Shown one piece after another: positions 1 to 6,891 of a stretch of DNA of 7,400 nucleotides. A program made the translations under genes and the position numbers. Positions within the stretch are counted from its first letter, which is position 1, and every line of letters begins with the position of its first letter. The notes under the pieces are model-generated. The model made no database searches and was not told the origin of the DNA. It saw nothing but the letters and a program-made list of their open reading frames with translations. This DNA comes from UBA1140 sp964409295 (GTDB lineage: Bacteria > Campylobacterota > Campylobacteria > Campylobacterales > Sulfurovaceae). The stretch spans positions 1-7,400 of the forward strand of contig CAYPCV010000021.1 in the NCBI GenBank assembly GCA_964409295.1. Reading direction: 5' to 3'.

Positions 1-167
1 GAAGCTACACTCATATATAAAGCAAACATACCAAAATCTTCAGGAGTATAAATCCTCGTCAAAATAGGACTAATAGCAATAGGAATAGCTTGAGCAATGG
101 TCGTTCCTGTCATAAGGGTAAGAACATTACGACTAAACTCAGATTTTGATTTGAGTTTATTTAACAT
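1..167 (-). CDS. Polysaccharide flippase (Wzx/PST-type), N-terminal part, cut by window edge
   Basis: The first 55 codons of a minus-strand gene are present, starting at an ATG (165-167) three bases after the wbpE stop. The short basic N-terminus (MLNKLKSKSEFSRN) is followed by a hydrophobic, membrane-type stretch at about residues 15-36. The motif LTRIYTPEDFG follows at residues 36-46. This layout (basic start, first helix, then L-x-R-x-Y-x-P-E-x-F/Y-G) is typical of the N-terminus of inner-membrane flippases that move undecaprenyl-linked repeat units in O-antigen or capsule assembly. The position directly after three nucleotide-sugar genes fits this. No strong Shine-Dalgarno is visible, so translational coupling to wbpE is likely. 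The remainder lies beyond base 1, so substrate and full length cannot be judged. Other MATE/MOP-superfamily transporters would look alike here. Confidence 0.8.
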   Translation of the reverse strand, partial: MLNKLKSKSEFSRNVLTLMTGTTIAQAIPIAISPILTRIYTPEDFGMFALYMSVA

Positions 168-170
168 TTT

Positions 171-1256
171 TTATAACTTGCTTGATATATAAGTAACCTC
201 ATCCCCACTCAAATAAGGATTCATCGGCAAACTCATAATCTCATTAGAGACCATCTCACTAATAGGGAAATCTCCCTTATCATAGCCCAAATATAGAAAA
301 GCCTCTTGTAGATGTAAAGGCATAGGGTAATGTACAGCTGTTGGAATGTCCTGCTCTTTTAATTTAAGTTGAACTTTATCTCTATTTTTTACTCTAATGC
401 TATATTGGGCATAAGCCGAAGTAGCTCTTTCATCTACAAAAGGTAAAACTAAATCTTTATCATTTAGGGCTTTTGTATACTTTTCTGCAACCTCTTGACG
501 CAAAGCTAAATCTTTTTTATAATATTTAAGTTTAACATCTACAATGGCACATTGAAGGGTATCCATTCGTCCACCCATACCGATGTATTGATGATGATAG
601 CGTTTAGATTGACCATGGACTCTAAGAGATTTTATCTTCTCAGCCAACACATCACTGTTGGTAAAAATAGCTCCGCCATCTCCAAAACACCCTAATGGTT
701 TAGCAGGAAAAAAAGATGTGGTTGAGATATCTCCTAGATTACTATCTGAAATACCATTAAAAGTAGAACCAAAAGATTGAGCTCCATCAACAATCACTTT
801 TAAACCATGTTTATCAGCTATTGCTTGGATTGCCTCCATATCAGCAGGTTGACCATAGAGACTTACAGGCATAATGGCTTTTGTTTTAGGAGTTATTTGT
901 GCTTCTATTTTAGACGCATCTATATTATACGTTTTCTCATCTATATCCACAAAAACTGGTTTAGCTTTTAAAAAAGCTATGGTTTCGGCTGTAGCTATAA
1001 ATGTAAACGGTGTGGTTATAATCTCATCATCAGGCTCTATATCTAAAGCCATCATTGCTAAAAGAAGAGCATCTGTTCCACTAGAACAAGTTATTGCATG
1101 TTTTGCTCCTGTAAAAGATTGTAAATTCTCTTCCAACGCCTTAACTTCATTTCCCATAATATAATTTGAGTTGTCTAATACTTTATGAATCGCATTATCT
1201 ATCTCTGTTTTATAGAGCTGATATTGATATTGTAATTTTGCAAAATCTATTTTCAT
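171..1256 (-). CDS. wbpE: UDP-2-acetamido-2-deoxy-3-oxo-glucuronate aminotransferase (WbpE/WlbC type)
   Basis: A complete 361-residue PLP enzyme of the DegT/DnrJ/EryC1/StrS sugar aminotransferase family, close to the usual length of about 360. Visible signatures are the cofactor phosphate-binding segment CSSGTDALLLA (57-67), the PLP-contacting Asp in VDGAQSFG (D158) and the Schiff-base Lys in SFFPAKPLGCFGDGG (K186). The C-terminal part has the family's TSAYAQYSIR and VHYPMPLHLQ segments. It should transfer an amino group from glutamate to the 3-keto sugar made by WbpB, giving UDP-2-acetamido-3-amino-glucuronate in the cytoplasm. Substrate assignment rests on the adjacent wbpB and wbpD genes. 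Its ATG shares one base with the wbpD stop (TAATG). An AAAGG sits about 13 bases upstream, which is too far for a good ribosome site, so coupled translation is likely. Confidence 0.92.
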   Translation of the reverse strand: MKIDFAKLQYQYQLYKTEIDNAIHKVLDNSNYIMGNEVKALEENLQSFTGAKHAITCSSGTDALLLAMMALDIEPDDEIITTPFTFIATAETIAFLKAKPVFVDIDEKTYNIDASKIEAQITPKTKAIMPVSLYGQPADMEAIQAIADKHGLKVIVDGAQSFGSTFNGISDSNLGDISTTSFFPAKPLGCFGDGGAIFTNSDVLAEKIKSLRVHGQSKRYHHQYIGMGGRMDTLQCAIVDVKLKYYKKDLALRQEVAEKYTKALNDKDLVLPFVDERATSAYAQYSIRVKNRDKVQLKLKEQDIPTAVHYPMPLHLQEAFLYLGYDKGDFPISEMVSNEIMSLPMNPYLSGDEVTYISSKL

Positions 1257-1825
1257 TATTTTTTGATTACCTTTAAACTATCTTCTTCTTTTTCATAAAA
1301 TGCAAACTCATCTTCTGCTCTATCTTCTTTAAACTCTAAAGTATTGCCCGAAATACCAACCCATCCAATCTGACGAGCAGAAACACCCACCATCAGAGCA
1401 TAAGGTTTAACATCTCTATGAACAACAGCTCCAGAGCCTATTAAAGCGTACTCTCCAATGGTCACACCACAAATAATTGTGGCATTTGCTCCAATAGATG
1501 AACCTTTTTTAAGAAGTGTCTTTCTAAACTCCTCTTTTCGTTGAATAAAAGCTCTAGGATTAATAACATTGGTAAAAACCATAGAAGGTCCTAAAAAAAC
1601 ATCATCTTCTATCTCTACACCCTCATAAACAGAGACATTGTTTTGAACTTTTACACCATTTCCAATGGTTACTTTTGGACCAACCACACAGTTTTGACCA
1701 AATGAACAGTTATTACCAATGGTGGTGTTTGAAAGTATATGTGAAAAGTGCCAAATTTTGGTATTTTCTCCGATGGTTACTCGTTCATCAACAATCGAAG
1801 TTTCATGTAGAAAAAAATCTGACAT
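1256..1825 (-). CDS. wbpD: UDP-2-acetamido-3-amino-2,3-dideoxyglucuronate N-acetyltransferase (WbpD/WlbB type)
   Basis: A complete 189-residue left-handed beta-helix acyltransferase. The hexapeptide repeat pattern runs from about residue 12 to 80 (VTIGENTKIWHFSHI, TTIGNNCSFGQNCVVG, VTIGNGVKVQNNVSVYEGV) and again at 110-137 (SIGANATIICGVTIGEYALIGSG). A loop carrying FTNVINPRA (84-92) interrupts it. That FTNV-x-NPR loop marks the WbpD/WlbB group, and N86 corresponds to the Asn regarded as catalytic in this family. The enzyme should transfer acetyl from acetyl-CoA to the 3-amino group, giving UDP-2,3-diacetamido-2,3-dideoxyglucuronate. The last 35 residues are acidic and charged (FKEDRAEDEFAFYEKEEDS) and probably non-conserved. 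The start codon overlaps the wbpB stop by one base. WbpB, WbpD and WbpE adjacent in one operon make the assignment strong. Confidence 0.93.
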   Translation of the reverse strand: MSDFFLHETSIVDERVTIGENTKIWHFSHILSNTTIGNNCSFGQNCVVGPKVTIGNGVKVQNNVSVYEGVEIEDDVFLGPSMVFTNVINPRAFIQRKEEFRKTLLKKGSSIGANATIICGVTIGEYALIGSGAVVHRDVKPYALMVGVSARQIGWVGISGNTLEFKEDRAEDEFAFYEKEEDSLKVIKK

Positions 1826-2784
1826 TAGATAATGACTTTCTTACAAAAAGGATGATAATCCCCTTTTAAGCCAATCGCATCTAAGTTTCTAATTTTGGAT
1901 ACAATACTTATTGAACCATAAGCTTCATCAAGACCAAAACCATTACCTTTTAAAATCTCTTCATAGCTTCTTGTATGTAAATCTGTAAAGCCTCCTGAGA
2001 ACTCTATCTCATCGCCATCAACCGTAATACTCCGATACGTTCGTTGCCCACTCTCTTGTATCTCTTTAGGAATGTAATCATAATTGACCGATAAAAACCA
2101 ACGTACATTTGCATTTTTTAGCTTAAATGAACCAGCACTTGCATCTTCAGTTTTCACATGAACCACGTTCTCCTCAACCTCTCCAAATATCCATGTTAAC
2201 ATATCGTAAAAATGTACTCCAATATTTGAAGCAATTCCTCCTGATTTAGCTTGATTTCCTTTCCATGAGATAAAGTACCATTTACCTCTTGACGTTAAAT
2301 AGGTTAAATCAATATCATATTTTTTATTTGGATTTTCTTTTAACTCTTTAGAGACCTTCTCTTTTAATGCAATAATTGAAGGGTGTAAACGAAGTTGTAA
2401 AATATTATAAACTTTCTGACCTGTCTCTTGTTCTATAATTTTTAATTGGTCAATATTCCAAGGGTTAAGAACCAATGGTTTTTCACATATTGCATCTGCT
2501 CCACTTTTAAGAGCAAACCGTATGTGTGAATCGTGCAGATAATTAGGAGAACAGATTGACATGTAATCAATCTGCTTTCCTGTAGTTCGTCTCCATTTAT
2601 CGACAAAACGATCAAACCGTTCAAACTCTGTAAAAAAATCAGCTTGAGGAAAATTACTGTCCATAATCCCTATTCCATCATAAGGATCAAGTGCTGCAAT
2701 TAACTCATTTCCTGTCTCTTTTATCGCTTTCATATGTCGAGGAGCAATATAACCCGATGCTCCAATTAATGCAAAATTTTTCAT
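1825..2784 (-). CDS. wbpB: UDP-N-acetylglucosaminuronate 3-dehydrogenase (WbpB/WlbA, Gfo/Idh/MocA family)
   Basis: A complete 319-residue NAD-dependent oxidoreductase. The N-terminus MKNFALIGASGYIAPRHMKA is the Rossmann nucleotide-binding turn in the form I recall for Pseudomonas WbpB. ICSPNYLH (77-84) and CEKPLVLNP (100-108, with the Gfo/Idh/MocA catalytic Lys K102) follow. The C-terminal alpha/beta domain has TSRGKWYFISWKG, SNIGVHFYDML (186-196) and FTDLHTRSYEEIL. It oxidises the 3-hydroxyl of UDP-GlcNAcA. In the family the bound NADH is recycled with 2-oxoglutarate, produced by the partner aminotransferase encoded here two genes downstream. Upstream of the ATG there is only a weak A-rich ribosome site (TATAAAAAG). 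It is the first gene of its operon and has its own promoter. Little doubt about identity. Confidence 0.94.
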   Translation of the reverse strand: MKNFALIGASGYIAPRHMKAIKETGNELIAALDPYDGIGIMDSNFPQADFFTEFERFDRFVDKWRRTTGKQIDYMSICSPNYLHDSHIRFALKSGADAICEKPLVLNPWNIDQLKIIEQETGQKVYNILQLRLHPSIIALKEKVSKELKENPNKKYDIDLTYLTSRGKWYFISWKGNQAKSGGIASNIGVHFYDMLTWIFGEVEENVVHVKTEDASAGSFKLKNANVRWFLSVNYDYIPKEIQESGQRTYRSITVDGDEIEFSGGFTDLHTRSYEEILKGNGFGLDEAYGSISIVSKIRNLDAIGLKGDYHPFCKKVII

Positions 2785-2816
2785 CTTTTTATACTTTAAT
2801 AGTTATTTTTTGAGTC

Positions 2817-2845
2817 ATTATATCCAAAAGAAGTTAAGTCTAAAA
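2817..2845 (-). promoter_or_regulatory. Probable sigma-70 promoter for the wbp operon
   Basis: On the minus strand a perfect TATAAT lies at 2822-2817, with TTTTAG 17 bases upstream (2845-2840) in a T-rich stretch. Transcription would start near 2810, leaving a leader of about 26 bases before the wbpB ATG. Perfect -10 boxes with poor, T-rich -35 regions are usual for vegetative promoters in Campylobacterota. It lies in the 99-base gap between metK and wbpB, implying that the sugar genes can be transcribed independently of metK. Confidence 0.6.
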
Positions 2846-2847
2846 GG

Positions 2848-2887
2848 CTAAATAGCACGTTATTTTATACTATGTTTAACTATTTAG
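2848..2887 (-). terminator. Weak inverted repeat at the metK 3' end, possible terminator
   Basis: The octamers CTAAATAG (2848-2855) and CTATTTAG (2880-2887) are exact reverse complements separated by 24 bases, and one arm includes the metK stop codon. In metK transcript direction the second arm is followed by CCTTTTAG, a short T tract. The AT-rich 8-bp stem and long loop make this a poor intrinsic terminator. It is the only hairpin candidate between metK and wbpB, so read-through into wbpB remains possible. Confidence 0.25.
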
Positions 2888-4083
2888 ATTAATGCCTCAA
2901 ACACCCCAACCTCATCCAACTGTTCCCAAGGATAATCACTCTGCCCCACCTGTCCACGAGCAGCCACATCAGCATATAAAAATGTCTCTGCCGAAGGTTT
3001 ATCAAGATTAAACTTCTTGGTAATCCAATTTGGAGTCAACGGAAAGTTTTCCATTACAAAAGTTGACAACTTATCATCATCCAATCCATCTACTACAGTT
3101 CCATAAGTATCAACAGCCACAGAAGTTGGTCTTGCAACACCAATGGCATAAGATATTTGAACCACACATTTTTTAGCCAAACCACTTGCCACAATATGTT
3201 TTGCAATATATCGACTTGCATAAAGCCCAGAACGGTCAACTTTAGTATAATCCTTAGAACTTTGAGCCCCACCACCAATTGGTGCATACCCACCAAAGCT
3301 ATCAACAATAAGTTTACGTCCTGTCAATCCAGAGTCATGAAGTGGAGAGTGAGAAACATATTTACCTGTTGGATTGATATGAATAATACAATCATTTGGG
3401 TTATATAGTTCAGTTGGTAATCCTGCATTATCAATTAAACATTGAATCAATTTGCGAACACTCTCTATACTCATAGTCGCAACACATGGGGCAGATACGA
3501 CAATTGTATGAATTTTTTGTGGCTTACAACTCTCAAAATTATCTTTAACTCCATAATCCATCGTTACTTGTGTCTTAATATCAACACCCAATTCATGAGG
3601 GTTGGCTTTTGCATAATTATAAACTTTTTCCATTAATACTCTTGCATAGGTAATGGCAGAAGGCATATAATTTTCAGTTTCACAATCGGCATAACCAAAC
3701 ATAATTCCTTGGTCTCCTGCTCCTGTTTCGCCATCCTCTTGGTCTACCCCTTGATTAATATCAGGAGACTGTTCATTTAGAAGTACTTGTACTTGTACAT
3801 CTTCAGGATATAAACACTCTTCATGAGTAAAGTTCTTATTTCCATCATAACCAATCTTAATCAAAGCATCTTTTACCAAAGTAGCATACTCTTCTTTACT
3901 CAACTTAGTATTTGAAGTAACTTCCCCACCAATAACCACATGCTTTCCTGCCACAAAAACTTCTGATGCTACTCTTGACTTAGCATCTCCAATAATTAAC
4001 TTGTCAACGATTGTGTCTGCAATAATATCTGCACATTTATCAGGATGCCCTGGGGCTACCACTTCACTTGTAAATAGGTACAT
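2884..4083 (-). CDS. metK: S-adenosylmethionine synthetase (methionine adenosyltransferase)
   Basis: A complete 399-residue cytosolic enzyme that makes S-adenosylmethionine from methionine and ATP. The family signatures are all visible: TSEVVAPGHPDKCADIIAD near the N-terminus (active-site H13, D15, K16), GAGDQGIMFGYA (121-132, the ATP-binding hexapeptide region) and the glycine-rich loop GGGAQSSKDYTKVDRSG (270-286). The loop and N-terminus differ from the common bacterial forms (GGGAFSGKDPTKVDRS) and match what I recall from Campylobacter-type MetK. The start has a good ribosome site, AAGGA six bases upstream of ATG. The gene begins only 25 bases after the lsrK stop with no convincing promoter between, so it is probably co-transcribed with lsrK. 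Its product is the ultimate source of the methyl-cycle intermediates that lead to AI-2, which may explain the grouping. Identity is certain. Confidence 0.98.
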   Translation of the reverse strand: MYLFTSEVVAPGHPDKCADIIADTIVDKLIIGDAKSRVASEVFVAGKHVVIGGEVTSNTKLSKEEYATLVKDALIKIGYDGNKNFTHEECLYPEDVQVQVLLNEQSPDINQGVDQEDGETGAGDQGIMFGYADCETENYMPSAITYARVLMEKVYNYAKANPHELGVDIKTQVTMDYGVKDNFESCKPQKIHTIVVSAPCVATMSIESVRKLIQCLIDNAGLPTELYNPNDCIIHINPTGKYVSHSPLHDSGLTGRKLIVDSFGGYAPIGGGAQSSKDYTKVDRSGLYASRYIAKHIVASGLAKKCVVQISYAIGVARPTSVAVDTYGTVVDGLDDDKLSTFVMENFPLTPNWITKKFNLDKPSAETFLYADVAARGQVGQSDYPWEQLDEVGVFEALI

Positions 4084-4108
4084 TTTTGTCCTTATATTTT
4101 TTAACTTT

Positions 4109-5671
4109 TTATAAACCTGGTGCTTTCCACATTGACTCGGTTAATCCTCTATCCACTAACGCCAATTGTGCTTCATAAACATCACACCATTTTTTTTGTA
4201 TGACATTATACTTATTGAAGTTTAAGCTATTAGGTAAATACTCTTTATCCCATACTACCAATGATTTAGAGGCTTCAGTAAACGATTCATAAACTCCTGC
4301 ACCTACTCCTGCACTCATTGCTGTTCCAAGAGCTGTAGCTTCTGTAACTTTTGGGATTTTTACTTTACAGCCTGTTACATCTGCCAAAATTTGAGACCAT
4401 AAAGCTCCTCTACTAGCACCACCTGCAAAGACTATCTCTTTGACCATTACACCTGTAAAATCTTCAATTTTCTTTAAATTAATAGCCGAAACAATACAAG
4501 CATTCTCTTGTAGGCTTCTAAACATAGATGCCCTGTTACAAATATCGGCATCAATTGACAAATTAATAAAACTAGGACTGGCATGATACCATTTTCCATA
4601 TTTCATATAATCTGAAAAAATAGGCATAATCCCATAAGAACCCACAGGAACACATGATGCTTTCTCTTCTAACACAGCATAAGTATCCATCCCTCTCTCT
4701 TTGGCTTCTAGCTTCTCCATATCACAAAAAGCATCTCTAAACCAACGCATTACCAGACCACTAAAAAAAGTAATTCCCTCTGCTTGGGAAAGTCCAGTAA
4801 CCACATGTGGATTAACGCGTATCCCCATATCTTTAGGAGGAGCAACATCAGAGCCAATATTGACCACCTGTTGCCAAAAAGAGCCACCCAAAATAGCGAC
4901 CTGTCCTTTTTCAACCACTCCAAGTCCTGCTGACCCCAACTGAACATCTCCACCACCCATCACAACTTTGGTTTGTGTCGATAAATTGGTCTCGTTAGAA
5001 GCATCAGCCGTTACCATACCCATAACCGTGCCAACTTCTAAAACATTAGGAAAAATATTATCTTTAAGACCCACTTTAGTTGCCATATCAGCCACCCAAG
5101 AACGCTCTTTTAAAGAAAACACCCCTGTTGTTCCACCATTACTAGGGTCGGTTGCAATCACACCACTAAGCTTTGCCAAAATCCAATCGCCTATCATAGA
5201 GATAGTGGCTACTTTTTCATAAACTTCAGGTCTATTATTTTTGAGCCACAAAATACGAGGCAACGCTCCCAAAGCAAAGGTTTGACCAGAAAGAGCATAG
5301 AACTCCTCTTCGATTCCTTTAAAATTCTCTTTTAAATATTTTACCTCTTTAGAAGCACGAGCATCTACATTAGCCACTGCCCAAAGCTCTTTGCCTTCTT
5401 TATCATAAAGCACAATCCCCTCACGCATAGAAGTAGCAGAGAGAGCCAAAATATCACTAGCATCAATGTTTGCTTTTACTATAGATTCTTTAATACACCC
5501 TTTTGTTATCTCCCAATTTTTAGAAGTATCAAAGGTCATACTGTTAGGAATGCCATCCTCTTCAATATGCGTCCACTCTTGTTGAGATACAGAAATTTGA
5601 TTTCCATCAGTATCAAAAATAACAGCACGAACCGAGCCTGTTCCTGCATCTATTGCCATTAGGTATTTCAT
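4109..5671 (-). CDS. lsrK: Autoinducer-2 kinase (LsrK type, FGGY carbohydrate kinase family)
   Basis: A complete 520-residue FGGY kinase, the size of Escherichia coli LsrK (about 530). The N-terminal ATP phosphate-binding motif is DAGTGSVRAVIFD (8-20). The catalytic Asp is expected at D242 in MGGGDVQLGSAGLG, and the C-terminal nucleotide-binding segment is FAGGASRGALWSQ (415-427) with ATALGTA (445-451). Several stretches match LsrK as I remember it rather than other FGGY kinases: SMREGIVLY, NVDARA, FWQQVVN, RVNPHV, MRWFRDAFC, MPIFSD, PSFINLSID and the extreme C-terminus WKAPGL. LsrK phosphorylates the AI-2 precursor DPD at the 5-hydroxyl in the cytoplasm. AAGGA lies eight bases before the ATG. 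Flanking genes encode an aldolase, an LsrG-like protein and MetK, but no LsrACDB transporter or LsrR is in the window. The alternative is a related sugar kinase, which I consider less likely. Confidence 0.88.
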   Translation of the reverse strand: MKYLMAIDAGTGSVRAVIFDTDGNQISVSQQEWTHIEEDGIPNSMTFDTSKNWEITKGCIKESIVKANIDASDILALSATSMREGIVLYDKEGKELWAVANVDARASKEVKYLKENFKGIEEEFYALSGQTFALGALPRILWLKNNRPEVYEKVATISMIGDWILAKLSGVIATDPSNGGTTGVFSLKERSWVADMATKVGLKDNIFPNVLEVGTVMGMVTADASNETNLSTQTKVVMGGGDVQLGSAGLGVVEKGQVAILGGSFWQQVVNIGSDVAPPKDMGIRVNPHVVTGLSQAEGITFFSGLVMRWFRDAFCDMEKLEAKERGMDTYAVLEEKASCVPVGSYGIMPIFSDYMKYGKWYHASPSFINLSIDADICNRASMFRSLQENACIVSAINLKKIEDFTGVMVKEIVFAGGASRGALWSQILADVTGCKVKIPKVTEATALGTAMSAGVGAGVYESFTEASKSLVVWDKEYLPNSLNFNKYNVIQKKWCDVYEAQLALVDRGLTESMWKAPGL

Positions 5672-5690
5672 GGTTTTATTCCTTATTATT

Positions 5691-5716
5691 GGACAGACAC
5701 ATCGGTCTGCCCCTAC
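5691..5716 (-). repeat. REP-like palindrome (GTAG plus hairpin) between aldolase and lsrK
   Basis: Read on the minus strand, GTAG (5716-5713) is followed by GGGCAGAC (5712-5705), a six-base loop CGATGT and GTCTGTCC (5698-5691). The arms pair over eight positions with one G-U. A GTAG/GTGG foot directly 5' of a GC-rich stem-loop is the hallmark of REP elements mobilised by RAYT transposases, relatives of the IS200/IS605 Y1 enzymes. The GC-rich unit stands out from its AT-rich surroundings. It fills most of the 41-base gap and supplies the TAG stop of the aldolase. It could act on the mRNA as a stabilising or translation-spacing hairpin. No T tract follows it. Confidence 0.6.
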
Positions 5717-6888
5717 AGTTTCAATTTAGCTTGTTCCAATTCCCAATACTCCATCGCAAAGCTATCTGCCATAGAGATACTCTCAAATCCACCAAGTTTA
5801 TCTGCACGAAACACTGCCATCATAGTATGTTCAATCACATCATTCAAAATATTTACTTCTTTTTCAGTTCTTCCAAAAAGAATCACACCAAAATCTTTAA
5901 TTACAGCATAATTAGGAGCAGGATTAAGCATAATTTCATCACTTGCAAAAGCATTAAAATACTCTTCATACTCCTCCATATACTCCTCTAAAGCCTCATC
6001 TATATTGTTAGCATCAAGAATCAATGGTTGATGCTTTGTACGAATAATATGTTCAGGTGTCAAAACACCACGAGTTGCAAACTCATCAAGATGAGCATTA
6101 GAAGCATAATTAAGTGCCAATTGTGTCTGATTTACTTTTAAGACAACTTTATGACCTTTTGCATTTTCAATAGCCGATTTAAGCTTATCCATATTACAAC
6201 TAATCATTGGCTCAATTTGTAAAAAATTTAAAGGAGCATTTTCAGCCAAAAAATCTTCTGCTCGACTAACAGCCTCAATCATCTTATCATACGATTTTTT
6301 TGCATCATTATCAAAAGTAAAAATACCATGGTTGTGTAGAATAATTCCTTCACACTTTTCCCAATCTGTATTTTGAGTCATATCATTTACTCTTTGAGCT
6401 AGAATAAATCCTGGCATTACATAAGGAACAATCAAAAAATTAGGAAAAAGTTTTTCAATATATTCATCGCCATTCACAGAGTTAGAAATGGTCACAATCG
6501 CATCGGCATGAGTATGGTCAACCACTTTAAAAGGAATTAATGCATGAAGTATTGCCTCAACCGAAGGATTAGGAGCAGTTGGGTCTATCATCGCTTTTTT
6601 TTGCCCTGCAACCATCTCTGTATCACTAAGCTCTTCAAGCTCTGCCATCTCTAAAAGAGTAGAGAGTTTTACAGGAGAGAATCCCTCCTCTTTTATAGAG
6701 ACCAAATCCCATCCACTCCCTTTGACATAAAGAATGCCTTCTCCATTAACTATGCTCTTAACAGAAGTATTTCCCCCACCATGAAGCACAAGTTCATCAC
6801 TCTGCCCCAAAAGATTAGAGGTATAAACCCGTAGTTCTAAATCGCTTGTAAAGTTACTTGCTTCGTCAGCATTCCATAAATTTTTCAA
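5713..6888 (-). CDS. Class II aldolase/adducin-family protein, stand-alone aldolase domain
   Basis: A 391-residue zinc-type class II aldolase. Visible are LHGGGNTSVK (35-44, phosphate-binding glycine loop), VKGSG (55-59), NPSVEA (107-112, with catalytic-type E111), DHTHADAI (metal ligands expected at H125 and H127) and LHNHGIF (third ligand H187). The C-terminal portion carries TRGVLTPEHIIRTK and ends EYWELEQAKLKL. This architecture matches the N-terminal half of the roughly 700-residue rhamnulose-phosphate-type bifunctional aldolase/short-chain dehydrogenases, but the dehydrogenase half is absent. The start is TTG at 6886-6888. It lies three bases after the upstream stop, has TTAGG about 10 bases before it, gives the conserved KNLWN beginning, and has no nearby in-frame ATG competitor. 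The stop codon lies in a REP-like repeat. Its place between LsrG-like and LsrK genes suggests action on phospho-DPD or a derived phosphate, but the true substrate is unknown. Confidence 0.85.
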   Translation of the reverse strand: MKNLWNADEASNFTSDLELRVYTSNLLGQSDELVLHGGGNTSVKSIVNGEGILYVKGSGWDLVSIKEEGFSPVKLSTLLEMAELEELSDTEMVAGQKKAMIDPTAPNPSVEAILHALIPFKVVDHTHADAIVTISNSVNGDEYIEKLFPNFLIVPYVMPGFILAQRVNDMTQNTDWEKCEGIILHNHGIFTFDNDAKKSYDKMIEAVSRAEDFLAENAPLNFLQIEPMISCNMDKLKSAIENAKGHKVVLKVNQTQLALNYASNAHLDEFATRGVLTPEHIIRTKHQPLILDANNIDEALEEYMEEYEEYFNAFASDEIMLNPAPNYAVIKDFGVILFGRTEKEVNILNDVIEHTMMAVFRADKLGGFESISMADSFAMEYWELEQAKLKL

Positions 6889-6891
6889 AAC

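Noticed and set aside
874..1164. Plus-strand open frame of 96 codons inside wbpE
   Set aside because: It is antisense to a conserved aminotransferase region containing the PLP motifs, with no ribosome site or family resemblance.
5691..5712. The aldolase-lsrK hairpin as a rho-independent terminator
   Set aside because: The sequence after the stem is AATAATAAGG with no T tract, and lsrK begins immediately with a good ribosome site.
5653..5991. Plus-strand 112-codon open frame opposite the lsrK start and aldolase 3' end
   Set aside because: It is antisense to well-supported conserved genes, spans the REP hairpin, and its product is low-complexity without recognisable motifs.
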